Assembly (NCBI GenBank): GCA_028641055.1
Contig: CM054058.1
Span: 501,411,919 to 501,475,918 of the forward strand
Length of the DNA: 64,000 nucleotides
Direction of reading: 5' to 3'
Origin: Alopecurus myosuroides
Lineage: Eukaryota; Streptophyta; Magnoliopsida; Poales; Poaceae
Shown here: positions 43,620 through 56,234 of the stretch, piece after piece
How the letters are laid out: the number at the start of each line of letters is the position of its first letter
Position numbering within the stretch: position 1 is the first letter of the stretch
Translations under genes and position numbers: made by a program
The notes under the pieces: model-generated
What the model saw: the letters and a program-made list of their open reading frames with translations, nothing else
Told to the model about the DNA's origin: nothing
Databases searched by the model: none

Positions 43620-44674
43620 GAGCATGTCTAACAGGACCCGTAAAACGCGAGCGCCCCGTAAAATTCCGGCGGCATACGGGGCGCGGGCCAAAACGGCCGT
43701 CTAGCAGGCCCCGTATGCCGCCTGGCCCGTAACAAAATTTTACGGGGCCTGCTCCACCGCCCCCTCCGCCCCGTACATATAGAGGGTGAGGGTGAGGGTG
43801 GGGGTCCAACCCCCCACCCGCAACCCTAGCTCCGCCGCGCGCCGCCGCCGCATTCGCAGTTCCGGCGAGCAATTACGCACGCGCCGCCGCAAAATTAGAA
43901 GCTCCACCACCGCCATGAGCTCCCCCGACGCCTCCGGCTCGTCCACCGCCCGCTCCAAGCGCCGCCGCGAGCCGGAGACGCTCGAGGAGGCGTGGCGGCT
44001 CCATTGCAAGCACTCCGTTGCAGGGAGCCGCCGCAGCGTGTGGAAGTACGTGGCGTGGCCGGAGGCCATGCCGGACACGCTGAAGGACTACGCCCCGGGA
44101 GGGATTTACTACAGCGTCGACCCGCCGCCGCGGCCGATGAGCGGCCGCAAATTCGAGAAATGGCTCGCGGAGAGGGAGCTGCTGCAGCAGTGCAAGCGCG
44201 GCGGCGACGGCGCAAGCGGCAGCGGAGGAGGAAGCGCGGCAGCGGAGGAGGAGGCCTTGCCGGCGACAGAGGAGGAGGAGGAGGCCGCCTTCGCGGCCGC
44301 GCTCGAGCTCTCGAAGCAGGAAGCAGAGGCGCGGGCGGGGGCGGAAGCGGAGGAGGAGGCGAAGGCCGTCGCCGACGTCGAGGCCTTCAAGGCGATGGAG
44401 GAGGCGAAGGCCGGCCCCGTCGTCTTCCTCGACTAGTTTTTTAGGTTAGATTTCTTAATGTTCTAGCAGTTCTTGTAATGGTGATCTGAGAAATGAATGA
44501 AATCAAGCTTTATCTTCTCTCCCGCGTAGTTCGAATTTAAACATACGGGGCGGATTTAAGGGGACTGCTAGACGAACTTGAAAAACTGAGCAAGGATTTT
44601 CCTAGTTTTCCTATACAGGGCCCTCTACACGCGATTTAGAGGGCGAAAGTTTACGGGTCCTGTTAGACATGCTC
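43620..44674 (+). mobile_element. PIF/Harbinger-type element, 1,055 bp, TSD TTA, carrying an ORF
   Basis: Perfect inverted ends of 25 bp begin GAGCATGTCTAACAGGACCC on both sides. The target triplet TTA is at 43617-43619 and 44675-44677. No transposase, so it depends on a relative. It carries the reading frame at 43915-44436. It inserted beside the duplicated 3' flank of the JmjC gene. Confidence 0.9.
43915..44436 (+). CDS. ORF of unknown function inside the Harbinger element
   Basis: ATG 43915 to TAG 44436, 173 residues. The frame stays open upstream, but this ATG (GCCGCCATGAGC) has a good plant context. It begins Ser-rich, then a basic 'SKRRRE' patch, then a compact part ('EEAWRLHCKHSVAGSRRSVW', 'PGGIYYSVDP', 'SGRKFEKWLAERELLQQC'), then an acidic Glu/Ala-rich helix to the end. 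I do not recognise the family. It resembles other small non-transposase proteins carried by grass Harbinger elements in composition. It may be a captured or accessory gene. Confidence 0.5.
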   Translation: MSSPDASGSSTARSKRRREPETLEEAWRLHCKHSVAGSRRSVWKYVAWPEAMPDTLKDYAPGGIYYSVDPPPRPMSGRKFEKWLAERELLQQCKRGGDGASGSGGGSAAAEEEALPATEEEEEAAFAAALELSKQEAEARAGAEAEEEAKAVADVEAFKAMEEAKAGPVVFLD

Positions 44675-45500
44675 TTATCCGTAACAGATATCACCAATCT
44701 CCAAAAGATTCTAAAACACACATCAAACAAATATAATGGCTGTCCAGGAAGAAAGCAAACAGATATAATGGCTGCACCATATACAGACGATGCCGCAACC
44801 ATTGTCATCATCAGGCAGCAAACAGACAACTGCTTACTCTTTTGTCGTTTATTTTATCAATACAAAACCTCAATTTGATGCAGAGGCTGGGGCCTAAGGC
44901 CTTCCATTTCAAAATAAGCCAACTGCTTACTTGCCAGGAACTAGACTCATATGCATGTTTCACAGTATATTCATCTAAAACTATGCATGCCATCTCCCAA
45001 ATAAGCACCGTGCTCTACAGTTTCAACACGTGGAACAGTGGAGTTCTCAAGACACCATATACCGTTCCAACATCCGAAAAGAATGATTTATTGAATATTT
45101 CAGAAGCAGATAAGCTAAGGTCAACAAGCGTATAAAAGAATAAAGTTAGATGCAGCTGCTAAACAAAAGAAGAAAAGGAAGAAAAATGACTACTTGCATA
45201 ACGGAAGGTGGCGAGGCCCAATTCTGTCACAGGCAGTGCAGACATCAAAAGAGCAGCAAGCGGTGACGACTCAGAGCCTCTAAACAAATATGAAGAATCT
45301 GTGCTATCAGTGCCTCGCTAGGCCTCAAATTGGAGGCCCTGCTGCACAAAGAATGGGTTAACCAAGCAATTATCCCTATCCTCCTCACTTCCTAAACTCA
45401 GTCAGTCAGCATCTGTGCTAACCAAAAGCAAGCGCTTCGTGTAGTTAACTAAACAAAAGAATCCTATCTGTCGAGGTTAGCACCCGTGATTAGGCATACC

Positions 45501-45908
45501 CTAATACGCACGCCAACACCCAGGTGGCTTGTCATCATCCCTTGCAAATCTCTGACCTAAACTGTCCTGCTGCTCAACCAGCCTGTTAGCGCTAGTAGGA
45601 CGGAACCGGAATTTCACTCGTATTGGCCGAACCTCTGAAGCCGCAGCTTGCCGGGAACAAGTGCTGGTAGATGGATACGACTTCAGATTTCCAGCGTATG
45701 TAGCATCTTCCTGTTTGGTTTCCAGCTGGCGACGTTTCATCCTCCAGGAGATGGGAACCATGTCCTCTCTTTCTTCGTCAGAAGAGGAGGTGGAATTTGA
45801 CTTGTGGCTCATCATCTGGACTGAGGGAACTGAAAAATGATCCAAGTCTTCAGGTTGCGTATTGTTCTCTTGTGTTTCTTGGCACGCCGCCTTCAGCCGC
45901 CTCAGAAC
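45501..45908 (-). CDS. Extra terminal exon C of the JmjC gene
   Basis: Acceptor ATCAG at 45909, then 408 bp open to a stop at 45501. It encodes the C-terminal tail ('LDHFSVPSVQMMSHKSN', 'EVRPIRVKFRFRPTSANRL', '..DDKPPGCW'). It keeps acceptor, frame and stop, so it could serve as an alternative last exon lying 3' of the regular one. It is close to exon 10 at 49668-50069, with a few per cent difference by eye. Confidence 0.7.
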   Translation of the reverse strand, partial: VLRRLKAACQETQENNTQPEDLDHFSVPSVQMMSHKSNSTSSSDEEREDMVPISWRMKRRQLETKQEDATYAGNLKSYPSTSTCSRQAAASEVRPIRVKFRFRPTSANRLVEQQDSLGQRFARDDDKPPGCWRAY

Positions 45909-46127
45909 CTGATTAAAGTATATTTGTTTGTATCAGAAACAAAGTATCCATAGTTCCTCCTAGGTTCTTGATCAATTACTAATTCTGGTATTGTATCAGA
46001 AACAAAGTATCCATAGTTCCTCCTAGGTCCTTGATCAATTACTACTTTTGGTGTTTAAATATCTTGGATTCTTTGAGCTCAGCCACCTTTAATATGATTC
46101 CATCATCGGAAAGTCATTTTGACTCCC

Positions 46128-46486
46128 GAGCACCAGTAATCGTGGTGTTTCAAAAAATTCAGTTTTTTTTTGTAAGTTTCAAATAAATCTGTAAGAAATC
46201 TTGATTGTTCTCAATAATGTATCCCACAAATTGTAAAATTTCAATTTGAAATACTTTGTATTTTGAGCCACACAAAAATGACAAAATCTGTACATTTGAA
46301 AACGTGCATTTTCACTATAGTAATATCTGTATATTTGTCATTTTTGTGTAGCTCAAAATACAAAAAAAAACAGATTTAAATTTTAAACGTTTGGGGATAC
46401 ATCATTGAGAACAATTAGGATCTTTTTCAGTTTTTTTTTAAAATTAAAATTTTGAATTTTTCAAAACACCAGGATTACCAGTGCTA
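46128..46486. mobile_element. MITE in duplicated intron, copy in unit C
   Basis: Inverted ends GAGCACCAGTAATCGTGGTG and, from the other side, AGCACTGGTAATCCTGGTG, with A/T-rich interior. The same element sits at 50287-50551 in unit A with an interior deletion there. The type is uncertain because no clear target duplication was seen. Confidence 0.7.
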
Positions 46487-46694
46487 AATCTCCACTCTTC
46501 CATCATCATATATCTAAGACCTCGAGAAGCCTAAGCCTAACAATTTACGTGATCACAGTAAGCAGACATAAAACAAAATCAAAACTGAGGCTACAGGCTC
46601 AAATGAGTGAGTGAAGATACTAGTTTGGCTTCATCTCTCCTAAATTTTGTTCTCATATCTAGAGGCTGAAAGCACAACGTACCTTCTGTTCAGC

Positions 46695-47200
46695 ATCTGT
46701 GCTAACCAAAATGCAAGCGCTTCGTGTAGTTAACTAAACAAAAGAATCCTATCTGTCGAGGTTAGCACCCGTGTTTAGGCATACCCTAATACGTACGCTA
46801 ACACCCAGGTGGCTTGTCATCATCCCTTGCAAATCTCTGACATGAACTGCCCTGCTCCTCAACCAGCCTGTTAGTGCTAGTAGGACGGAACCGGAATTTC
46901 ACTCGTATTGGCCGGACCTCTGAAGCCGCAGCTTGTCTTTCTTCGTCAGAAGAGGAGAAGGCGGAATTAGGCTTCGTATGGCTCATCATCTGGACTGAGG
47001 GAACTGAAAAATGATCCAAGTCTTCAGGTTTCGTATTGTTCTCTTGTGTTTCGTGGCACGCCTTCTTCAGCCGCCTCAGAACCTGATTAAAGTATATATT
47101 TGTTGGTATCAGAAACAAAGTATCCATAGCTCCTCCTAGATCCTTGATCAATTACTAATTCATTGTATCAGAAACAAAGTATCCATAGCTCCTCCTACTA
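46695..47200 (-). repeat. JmjC gene 3' duplication, unit B (partial)
   Basis: Matches 49575-50110. It joins unit C directly at 46694/46695 and ends where R2 begins. Confidence 0.8.
46798..47082 (-). pseudogene. Extra terminal exon B of the JmjC gene, shortened
   Basis: Acceptor ATCAG at 47083, 285 bp to a stop at 46798. It lacks about 40 residues after 'SSSDEER' compared with A and C and ends at a TAG three residues early. The frame is still open. Confidence 0.7.
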
Positions 47201-47213
47201 CTTTTGGTGTTTA

Positions 47214-47607
47214 AATGTACATGCCATGTATTTCGTCGTGAACAAGCGGTTGAAAACAAAAAAAGTGCACGCACATCCATGTCGGAGTGGCGTAGGTGAC
47301 CCACGGGTACATGTCAGACTTGTATCACGTGTATATTTCCTTTGGACGCGACATGAAACATGCCCAGATTGCGTCACAGGAACACCTGAATGCTGACAAA
47401 GGCATGGATCACGGCTATAGGCTGTATAACCGGGAGATTTGCTGACCACCCTTGCCGGCTGGTGATCGCTCTGCCGCCATCACAGGTTATAAACAGGTCT
47501 CATGTCTCCTCCTTAAGCGATACGGTACTAAACTAACCCCGTTACGTGTACAAGTCCTCAAGCGTACGTTCATACGGGCCGAACAGAGCACCATACAGCC
47601 TCGGCCC
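47214..47607. repeat. Dispersed repeat R2, copy iv
   Basis: Matches 42984-43378. The left edge (TACATGCCATGTATTTCGTC) overlaps the end of R1. Confidence 0.75.
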
Positions 47608-47974
47608 GTACTGGCCCAATTAACGCCGCGTCGTGCACCTGACACACGCGCCGGAGCAAGCGCGTGTCGCCAACGAGCCAAGTCATGCCAAGTGCTACCC
47701 CCTGTCTGCTTCGCTAGTTTTGGAAGAATAACCGACAGAAATTAGGGACAGTGCAGTAATAACACCATTGAACAAACTTCTAGGGAGAAATGGAGAAACT
47801 CATCGCACTGCATGGGCATTGTGGCCGATGACCTTGCACACTTACATTTGACAAATGGGGATGCCTTGCCAATTCTTGCTACGGTCACCGCTACGGCCAC
47901 CACCACCACCATCATAGCCACACCCAGGAAGGCCATCACCTGTGTTATAGCCGGCAAATCTGTCTGACGAGGCG
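47608..47974. other. Stretch without gene before the minisatellite
   Basis: 47715-47760 (TTTTGGAAGAATAAC, then ATTAGGGACAGTGCAGTA) repeats 49055-49110 of unit A. Nothing else recognised. Confidence 0.5.
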
Positions 47975-48360
47975 CGACGGAGGGTGGTGCGGTCCGACGC
48001 CGCGCGGAAGAGGGCGGCGCGCGCCTTCACCAACCTCCGCCACCCCGTGTCGGCGTTCCTGGAGTACCACGCCCTCCCGGAGTTTGACCAACTCCGCGAA
48101 GCCGCGATGCGCGGAAGAGGGCGCGCGTCCAACACCTCCGGCACCCGGTGCCAGCGTCCCTGGAGTTTGACCACCTCCGCGAAGCCGTGAGGCGCGGAAG
48201 AGGGGCGCGCGCGCCTTCACCAACCTCCGGCACCCCGTGCTGGCGTTCCTAGAGTACTCGCCCTCCCGGAGTTTGACCACCTCCGTGAAGCCACGAGGCA
48301 CGGAAGTACCGCACCCTCCCGGAGTTTGACCACCTTCGCGAAGCCGCGAGGCGCGGTGAG
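47975..48360 (+). repeat. GC-rich minisatellite, degenerate units of about 60-110 bp
   Basis: Repeats of CGGAGTTTGACCACCTCCGC..GAAGCC..CGGAAGAGG, four to five times. Plus-strand frames read variants of 'FTNLRHPV.AFLEY' and 'LPEFD.LREA'. It may be a coding repeat of a captured gene. No intact frame spans it. Confidence 0.65.
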
Positions 48361-48906
48361 GGCAGCTCCTCCGGCGTGGGAAGCTCCTCCCGCGCACTCG
48401 TGAGGACGGATGTGGAGCCGGCTCGACTTCGTCCCCGACAATGCGTTGGACGCCGTCGTGGCGACCCTCTACCAGCGCTCTGCAGTGGAGGAGGAGGAGC
48501 TCGAGGCGCAGCGAGCAAGGAGCCAGAGGAGGAGCTCGAGGCGCAGCGAGCAAGGAGCCACAGTACATCGGCTCCTCCGACAAGGACTGAGCAGCGCCGC
48601 CGTTCTTTAGCCGCGCCATCGCGACATTTCGGGAGCCGCGCCGCCCCCGGGTAGGCTAGGGTTAGTGCTAGGGCTATGGCTACTCCGGTGATCACCGTCG
48701 ACGATAATCGTTGTAATCGATGGTTTTTGCCGCCTCCTTTATAAACTAATTTCACTGCAAAATCAGAAATCGAAATGTGCTGGTTACGTCTACCGGTACG
48801 GTACTGCTACTGCACGATGAATCAAAACTGAAAAAACCCTGAAACGCGAACGAACTGAAAACCGCGTTTTCAGTTCCGCGTTTTAGGGGTTCTCCTAGAA
48901 ATGCCC
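48361..48906. mobile_element. Probable Harbinger-like element, right end
   Basis: The stretch ends TTCTCCTAGAAATGCCC at 48906 followed by TTA. Read inwards this is GGGCATTTCTAGGAGAACCC, typical of grass Harbinger ends. A hairpin (AACTGAAAA..TTTTCAGTT) lies at 48850-48880. The left end was not found, so the extent to the left is uncertain. 48370-48610 contains Glu/Arg-rich frames without a recognised product. Confidence 0.45.
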
Positions 48907-48909
48907 TTA

Positions 48910-49667
48910 ACAGATATCACCAATCTCCAAAATATTTTAAAACGCACATTAAACGATAAACTACGTATACAACAAAACGTGGCACCACAAACTGTGTGCC
49001 CCTATAGGCGTCGGCATCTTCAGCAAGGTGTAAACACACTGTCAAATGTTTCAGTTGGTTTTGGAAGAATAACAAACAACAAGAATATCTGCCAGAGATT
49101 AGGGACAGTGCAGTACGTAGAAACACGAATAAGCACAGTATATTCATTTAACACTGTGCATGCCATCTCCCAAATAAGCACCGTGCTCTACGATTCCAAC
49201 ACGTGAAACAGTTGAGTTCTCAAGACACCATATACCATTCCAACATCCGAAAAGAATGATTTATTGAATATTTCAGAACTAGATAAGCTAAGGTCAACAA
49301 GCGTATAAAAGAATAAAGTTAGATACAGCTGCTAAAAAACAGAAGAAAAAAAGACTACTTGCATGATGGAAGGTGGCAAGGCCCAATTCTGTCACAGGCA
49401 GTGCAGACATCAAAAGAGCTGCAAGCGGTGACGACTCAGAGCCTCTAAACAAATATGAAGAATCTGTGCTATCAGTGCCTCGCTAGGCCTCAAATTGGAG
49501 GCCCTGCTGCACAAAGAATGGATTAACCGAGCAATCAGCCCTATCCTCCTACCTTCCTAAACTCAAGTCAGTCAGCAGCTGTGCTAACCAAAATGCAAGC
49601 GCTTCGTGTAGTTAACTAAACAAAAGAATCCTATCTGTCGACGTTAGCACCCGTGTTTCGGCATACC
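48910..49667 (-). other. JmjC gene 3' flank, unit A
   Basis: Matches 44690-45500. It holds the likely poly(A) signal AATAAA (minus strand, TTTATT at 49259-49264), about 400 bp after the stop codon. Confidence 0.6.
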
Positions 49668-50286
49668 CTAATACGTACGCCAGCACCCAGGTGGCTTGTC
49701 ATCATCCCGTGCAAATCTCTGACCTAAACTGTCCTGCTGCTCAACCAGCCTGTTAGCGCTAGTAGGACGGAACCGGAATTTCACTCGTATCGGCCGAACC
49801 TCTGAAGCCGCAGCTTGCTGGGAACAAGTGCTGGTAGATGGATACGCCTTCAGATTTGCAGCGTATGTGGCATCTTCCTGTTTGGTTTCCAGCTGGCGAC
49901 GTTTCATCCTCCAGGAGATGGGAACCATGTCCTCTCTTTCTTCGTCAGAAGAGGAGACGGAATTTGACTTATGGCTCATCATCTGGACCGAGGGAACTGA
50001 AAAATGATCCAAGTCTTGCTTATTGTTCTGTTGTGTTTCGTAGCATGCCTTCTTCAGCCGCCTCAGAACCTGATTAAAGTATTTGTTTTATCAGAAACAA
50101 AGTATCCATAGTTCCTCCTAGGTCCTTGATCAATTACTAATTCTGGTGTTGTATCAGAAACAAAGTATCCATAGTTCCTCCTATAGGTCCTTGATCAATT
50201 ACTTATTCTGGTGTTTAAATATCTTGGGTTCCTTGAGCTCAGTAACCTATAATATGATTCCATCATCGGAAAGTCATTTTGACTCT

Positions 50287-50551
50287 GAGCACCAGTAATC
50301 CTGGTGTTTTAAAAAATTCAATTTTTTTTATAAGTTTCAAGTAAAACTGTAAAAAATCTTGATTGTTCTTAATATGTATCCCACAAATGTGTAAAATTTC
50401 AAACTGAAATACTTTTGTGTAGCTCAAAATACAAAAAAAAATTAAACGTTTGCGGGATACATCATTGAGAACAATTAGGATTTTTCAGTTTTTTAAAAAA
50501 CTTTTAAATTGGATTTTTATTTTTTAAAAAACACCAGGATCACTGGTGCTC
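50287..50551. mobile_element. MITE in the last intron of the JmjC gene
   Basis: Ends GAGCACCAGTAATCCTGGTG and, inverted, GAGCACCAGTGATCCTGGTG. 265 bp, A/T rich. It is also present in unit C, so it was there before the duplication. Confidence 0.75.
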
Positions 50552-51754
50552 GGAAGCCGGAAATATCCACTCTTCCATCATCATATATTTAAGACCTCGA
50601 GAAGCCTAAGCCTAACAATTTACGTGATATATCAACACAGTAAGCAGACATAAAAGAAAATCAAAACTGAGGCTACAGGCTTAAATGAGTGAGTGAAGAT
50701 ACTAGTTTGGCTGCATCTCTCCTAAATTTTGTTCTCATATCTAGAGGCTGAAACCACAGCGTACCTTCTGTTCAGAGGAGTTTGTTGCCTTTGTGTCAGG
50801 AGCAGATCTTTCTAATATGCTGGATCTGCGCTTGACTCGAAAGATTTCAGAATCAGAGTCAGAATTGCCACTATAATCCTTCGACAAAGCATTACAGCAG
50901 CTAATTCCATAACGAGCAGCAGCCACACAGGATGAATTGACACCCAGAGCATCATTTCCTTTGACTGATGATGTGTTTATAGCCTGGCTTGCTTCTAAAA
51001 TTTCATCATCTAGAGAGTTTGCCTCACTGTTGCTTATGCCCCGGTTAGTCCCAAATGATGGACCATGCTCCTGGTCCATATTAGATAGCTCAGCCTGCTT
51101 ATATGAGCCATTAGCACTTCTTTCCTTATCCAACCGAATATCTTGCTCAAATTTTCTAGCTAGAGCCTCTAATTCCAGTATGTCCTCTCTGACGTAGACA
51201 GTCCGGTTATATTTACAAGAACAGCTCCTCAAATCTTGTTCTGCACTCCAATCAACAAACTATCAGGAAAAAACATAAATTTCAGGGAAGGCTACAAAAG
51301 CAGCAATGTTTGCATTTCCTACCATGATGGAGGCAGATAGGATCAAAGGTGCATCCACACGCCACATGTGTAACATAGCAATCACGCCGGCACATGCTAC
51401 AGGACAGGTTCGAATAAAGTTTTGGTTTGTAGCATATCTGAGAGCCCATTTTACCAAGTAAGCGGTGCGTTCGTCGCTGCAGTCGCATCAATCGCACAAA
51501 GCAGGACTTCACACAGTATTGAGTGTATGGATGTTCAGAGTTAAGTGTTTTTGGATCACTGTTTAACAGTTTGTGAGACAGAAGCACTGCAGAACGACAA
51601 AGTAGCTCCTCGTGTGCAAGAAAGGGTGTTCTGTTCAGAAGTGCGTAACGTTTGCTAGCCAGAGAGCCCATAGGAAACCAATCACCAATAGCAAAGTTGA
51701 CAGCCTCTCCACAGTTGAAGCCTGGGTAGTTCAAACATTGCTTAGAATATACTA

Positions 51755-52105
<351 letters not shown>

Positions 52106-52168
52106 TCAGTAACTTGTCCATCAAGAAAGTAACAAAGAGTAATGTTGATGTATTAAGAGTGAGCATTA

Positions 52169-52270
<102 letters not shown>

Positions 52271-52674
52271 CTACAATCATGAAAAAATCCATAGCAATGA
52301 ATGTAAAGCATAAATAGGCAATGATTCTATTACATACTGGAATTGGTGTCTGCAGAAGTCTCAGCACAGAACTGGAGAGCCGTGAAAAATTCTGTAACCA
52401 GAGAAAAAGATCAATAAGAATGTCTACTAGTAAACACCACATACGAGGACAAAGAAAGAGAGATATCCTTTTTACCTTGAGGTTCCAGTTGCTTTTCCCG
52501 AGCTGATCATGAGGGGAAGAAGAGAAGGCACTCCCATCAACATCACAAGCATATTCAACAAAATCCATCTTTCCTGAAGAAATTTCGCGCCAGAACTCCT
52601 TCTCTACGTACTTAGCCGGGAGACAGCTAGCACTGGAATATTTCTTACAGAACACTTTGTTGGCCATTCTCTCA

Positions 52675-52953
<279 letters not shown>

Positions 52954-52977
52954 TCAATAGTTACTCATTCAGTACTA

Positions 52978-53391
<414 letters not shown>

Positions 53392-54408
53392 CTATGACAC
53401 AGCTAGATACATCAGGGAGTGAACAAGCGGGTACATGAAGCATTGTAATCTAATTTCGCAAGCCGGCATTGACCAACAAAGACAGCAGGGTTAATTAGCA
53501 CCAATAGTTACGAATTGGTCATAGGTGTAAACGAAAGAGCGGCCTCCCCCAACCAAGTCAATAAAGCAATAGTCATGGAATCGAACACAGCACACTGATA
53601 TCCTCCTCACGGATGTCTCCCCGCCACAACCATACGGCGCAGCCACGGAATTTTATCGAGAGCCATTGGATATCTGAGGAATAAAAATCCTATTGTATCT
53701 CGGAGCAATTCACATCAATGCTCGCAGTTTAAGAGTAATACTGATTCCACGACATTAAATTCAATTGCAAACAGAACGCCCGACTGAGTGAGGCTATACA
53801 CTGCAGAAAAATCATCGGGAAGAAAGGAAGCGAATTTTTTTCATTTATATACTTGGTCAAAGGGAGAATTACGTGCTGATTGGAGTAGTAGAAATTTGTG
53901 GAAAAAGGGAACAAGATGCCATTGCCTGGCTGCCGAACAATGGAATTGGAACGCAACCCCACACAGCCAGAATAGGACCTTAACTTAACTTTTACTAGCA
54001 ATTTACCTAGATAAACCTAAAGGGAAGGGGAAAAGGGGAGGAAAATAAATACTAGTACAATCCTAGCTGGTGTTTTAGCTTTACTCCGGCAGGCGGCAGC
54101 AGCATGGTGACGTAGTGAATCTATCTGATACAACAGCGCAAGGCCGCGCTGGGTGATGTTGATACTGACTAGGAACTACTGATACTAACTAGGAGCTCCT
54201 AGTGGGTTTCAACATTGATTGATGTGTAGTAATTCCGAATAATTCTCCCAACTGGTGTGGCGGAAACTAAGAATTGCTCGGCGAGTGTCATTTCCTAGTT
54301 GAGAGGAATCGAGCACGAACAGGAGGCATTAATTTGGGCGGCAGGGGAAATAAGGGCGCCAAAGGAAGAGGAAACTGCGGAGAGAGGGAGGCAGATCTCG
54401 TGACTCAC
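53392..54408 (-). other. First intron of the JmjC gene
   Basis: Donor ATG|GTGAGT at 54408 and acceptor ATAG at 53392. The ATG-only first exon is inferred from frame and from the V-E-G-R start of exon 2. No nested element seen. Confidence 0.55.
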
Positions 54409-54411
54409 CAT

Positions 54412-55513
54412 GCCGTCTCCTGCCGCCGGCAGCGCACCTGCGGAGGCCTGTCTAGAGGATTCTCCGGCGACTCTGGTCCCACATTACCCTCTCGGAGGGC
54501 GAGGGAGCGGCGGAGGTTGGTTTTTCCCCGTTCTAAAAATTAGCAGCAATTAACGATACCTTATGTTAGCAGCAGCGATAAAATTGAGTAGGAGCAATCA
54601 GCAGCGAACATTCTTCGGCCGCTAGTCGGCACTGTCCCTAGGCCGCGCCGCCCGCCTGGTCCGGCCGCTAAGATCCCCCATATACCCCAACTACCCCAAC
54701 CCTAGCCCCGGCCTCGGCACCGGCCCCGATCTAAAATCCCACGGTATAACCCCTCCTGACTCGGACGCCAAGGTGGCCTTGGGAGCAGGGCCAGGCGCTC
54801 ATCGCCGCGCGGCGAAGGGCGAGGTCCTCCGGTCGCCGGCCTCTCCAAGCCGCGAAACGTCGTGGAGGCATTCTCCCGGATGGGCCGCTCGCCTACTTCT
54901 CTGTCTAAAACTAGAAAGAAAAAAAAAACGTACCTCTGCCGGCGTGCGGGCACTCGTCGCCGGAGTCTCTGCAATGGTTCCGGTTACCGGACGGGGGCGG
55001 GAACGAAGGTGGATCCCGAACCAACTAGGAGCCAACCCGGCGGGGCGACGGGCACAAGCGTATATTATGGTTATCCTATTCCCATACGCGTAGGCGTAGG
55101 GGGGCGGTTGGGCTCACCTCACCCGGAACAGTGCAACCACCACACCACACCATCCACACCTCCCCCATTAAACTCCATCCATCCATGACCAGTAGTCTTC
55201 CTCTCTCGTCTGCGGCGCCTACGCGGCGGCGCGGCGCCACCATTCCCTGTTCTACACACTTCACCTGGCTAGCCAGCTGTTGCCGTGTCCGGCCATCCAC
55301 GTCCTCTCGAGGGCAACGCAACAAAATTTAACAAAGGCACCGGTGTTGTTCCTTTCTTTGTCGCCGCGTCAACGGACAAAGCTCAGCCGCCTTTTTGTCT
55401 TGCCACGTTTACTGCTGCTAGTACAAGTGGCAGCCGAAGAGGTAGTGTGTGTAGTTAATTGGTAGCGCACCAGATTCTCACCGACCAAAACCAACACCAG
55501 GCCTGCCTGCAAA
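54412..55513. other. JmjC gene 5' UTR and upstream region
   Basis: 54412-54540 is probably 5' UTR. 54640-54760 is C-rich (CCCCAACTACCCCAACCCTAG). Beyond that only short GC-rich frames on both strands, none of which I recognise. Confidence 0.4.
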
Positions 55514-55516
55514 TTA

Positions 55517-56231
55517 GGGCATGTACAGTGCAGTCTAGTCAGCTGTCTATAAGAGGTGCCACGCAAGATTTTAGGTGAGGTGGAGGTGAGAGAACAAGGA
55601 GAGAGAATGAGGTCGTCTGTATTTCGGCAGACGATCTGTATCCATAAAATTCGCTAGCTACCGACGGCAAATATCCCGTTGTACGTGAAGGTGTCTATAA
55701 TTTGACGTTTCTCCTATCTAACCGTCCCTCCACGACCTCTCGAATCGAAACTGATCGCTGTTTGGTCGTCATCCTTGTTGAGATCTTCAGGTACGTTCAG
55801 CCTACTTCGAGGCCTGGCTGTACAGCTGGGGCCGCCGTGGTGCTTGGATGGACTTCGAGCTTCCACGGGCCGGCCGAGCAGATCTCTCACAGGATCGCCT
55901 CGTTGCTAGGCATGAGCAGACGTAGCTAATCGATTATGGATCGATCAGCTTCTAGTCGACCTACAAAGCTGCCTAGCTTGTATGAATCCAACCTATCCGG
56001 CAGAGAAAAAGAATCATCAATCCAATCTTGCATCGGCTGGCCGTGACGAGTAATCAGTGGATTTTTTTTATGTTGCATCCAACCGTAAGTTCCTTTTTTT
56101 TTACAGGGTCAGATTCTATTCCTACAGACACCCGAAGCAACGACCTGATGTACGATTTGTATGTTATGCCGTCTACAGATGACCTGTACATGTACTACAG
56201 ATGTCTCCTGTCTAAACTAATGCACATGCCC
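55517..56231 (+). mobile_element. Harbinger-like element, 715 bp, TSD TTA
   Basis: TTA at 55514-55516 and 56232-56234. The ends are GGGCATGTACAGTGCAG on the left and, inverted, GGGCATGTGCATTAG on the right. No transposase. No gene recognised inside. Confidence 0.75.
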
Positions 56232-56234
56232 TTA

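Larger units (their letters stand above)
44678..46694 (-). repeat. JmjC gene 3' duplication, unit C
   Basis: This matches the 3' flank, last exon and whole last intron of the JmjC gene (unit A, 48910-50775). Its right edge (CTTCTGTTCAG at 46694) lies within the end of exon 9. It includes the AATAAA-type signal (minus, near 45090) and a MITE in the intron. It was copied as DNA, not from mRNA, because the intron is kept. Confidence 0.85.

Noticed and set aside
47945..48755. Long Arg-rich frames on the minus strand over the minisatellite
   Set aside because: Low-complexity mirror frames created by the repeat.
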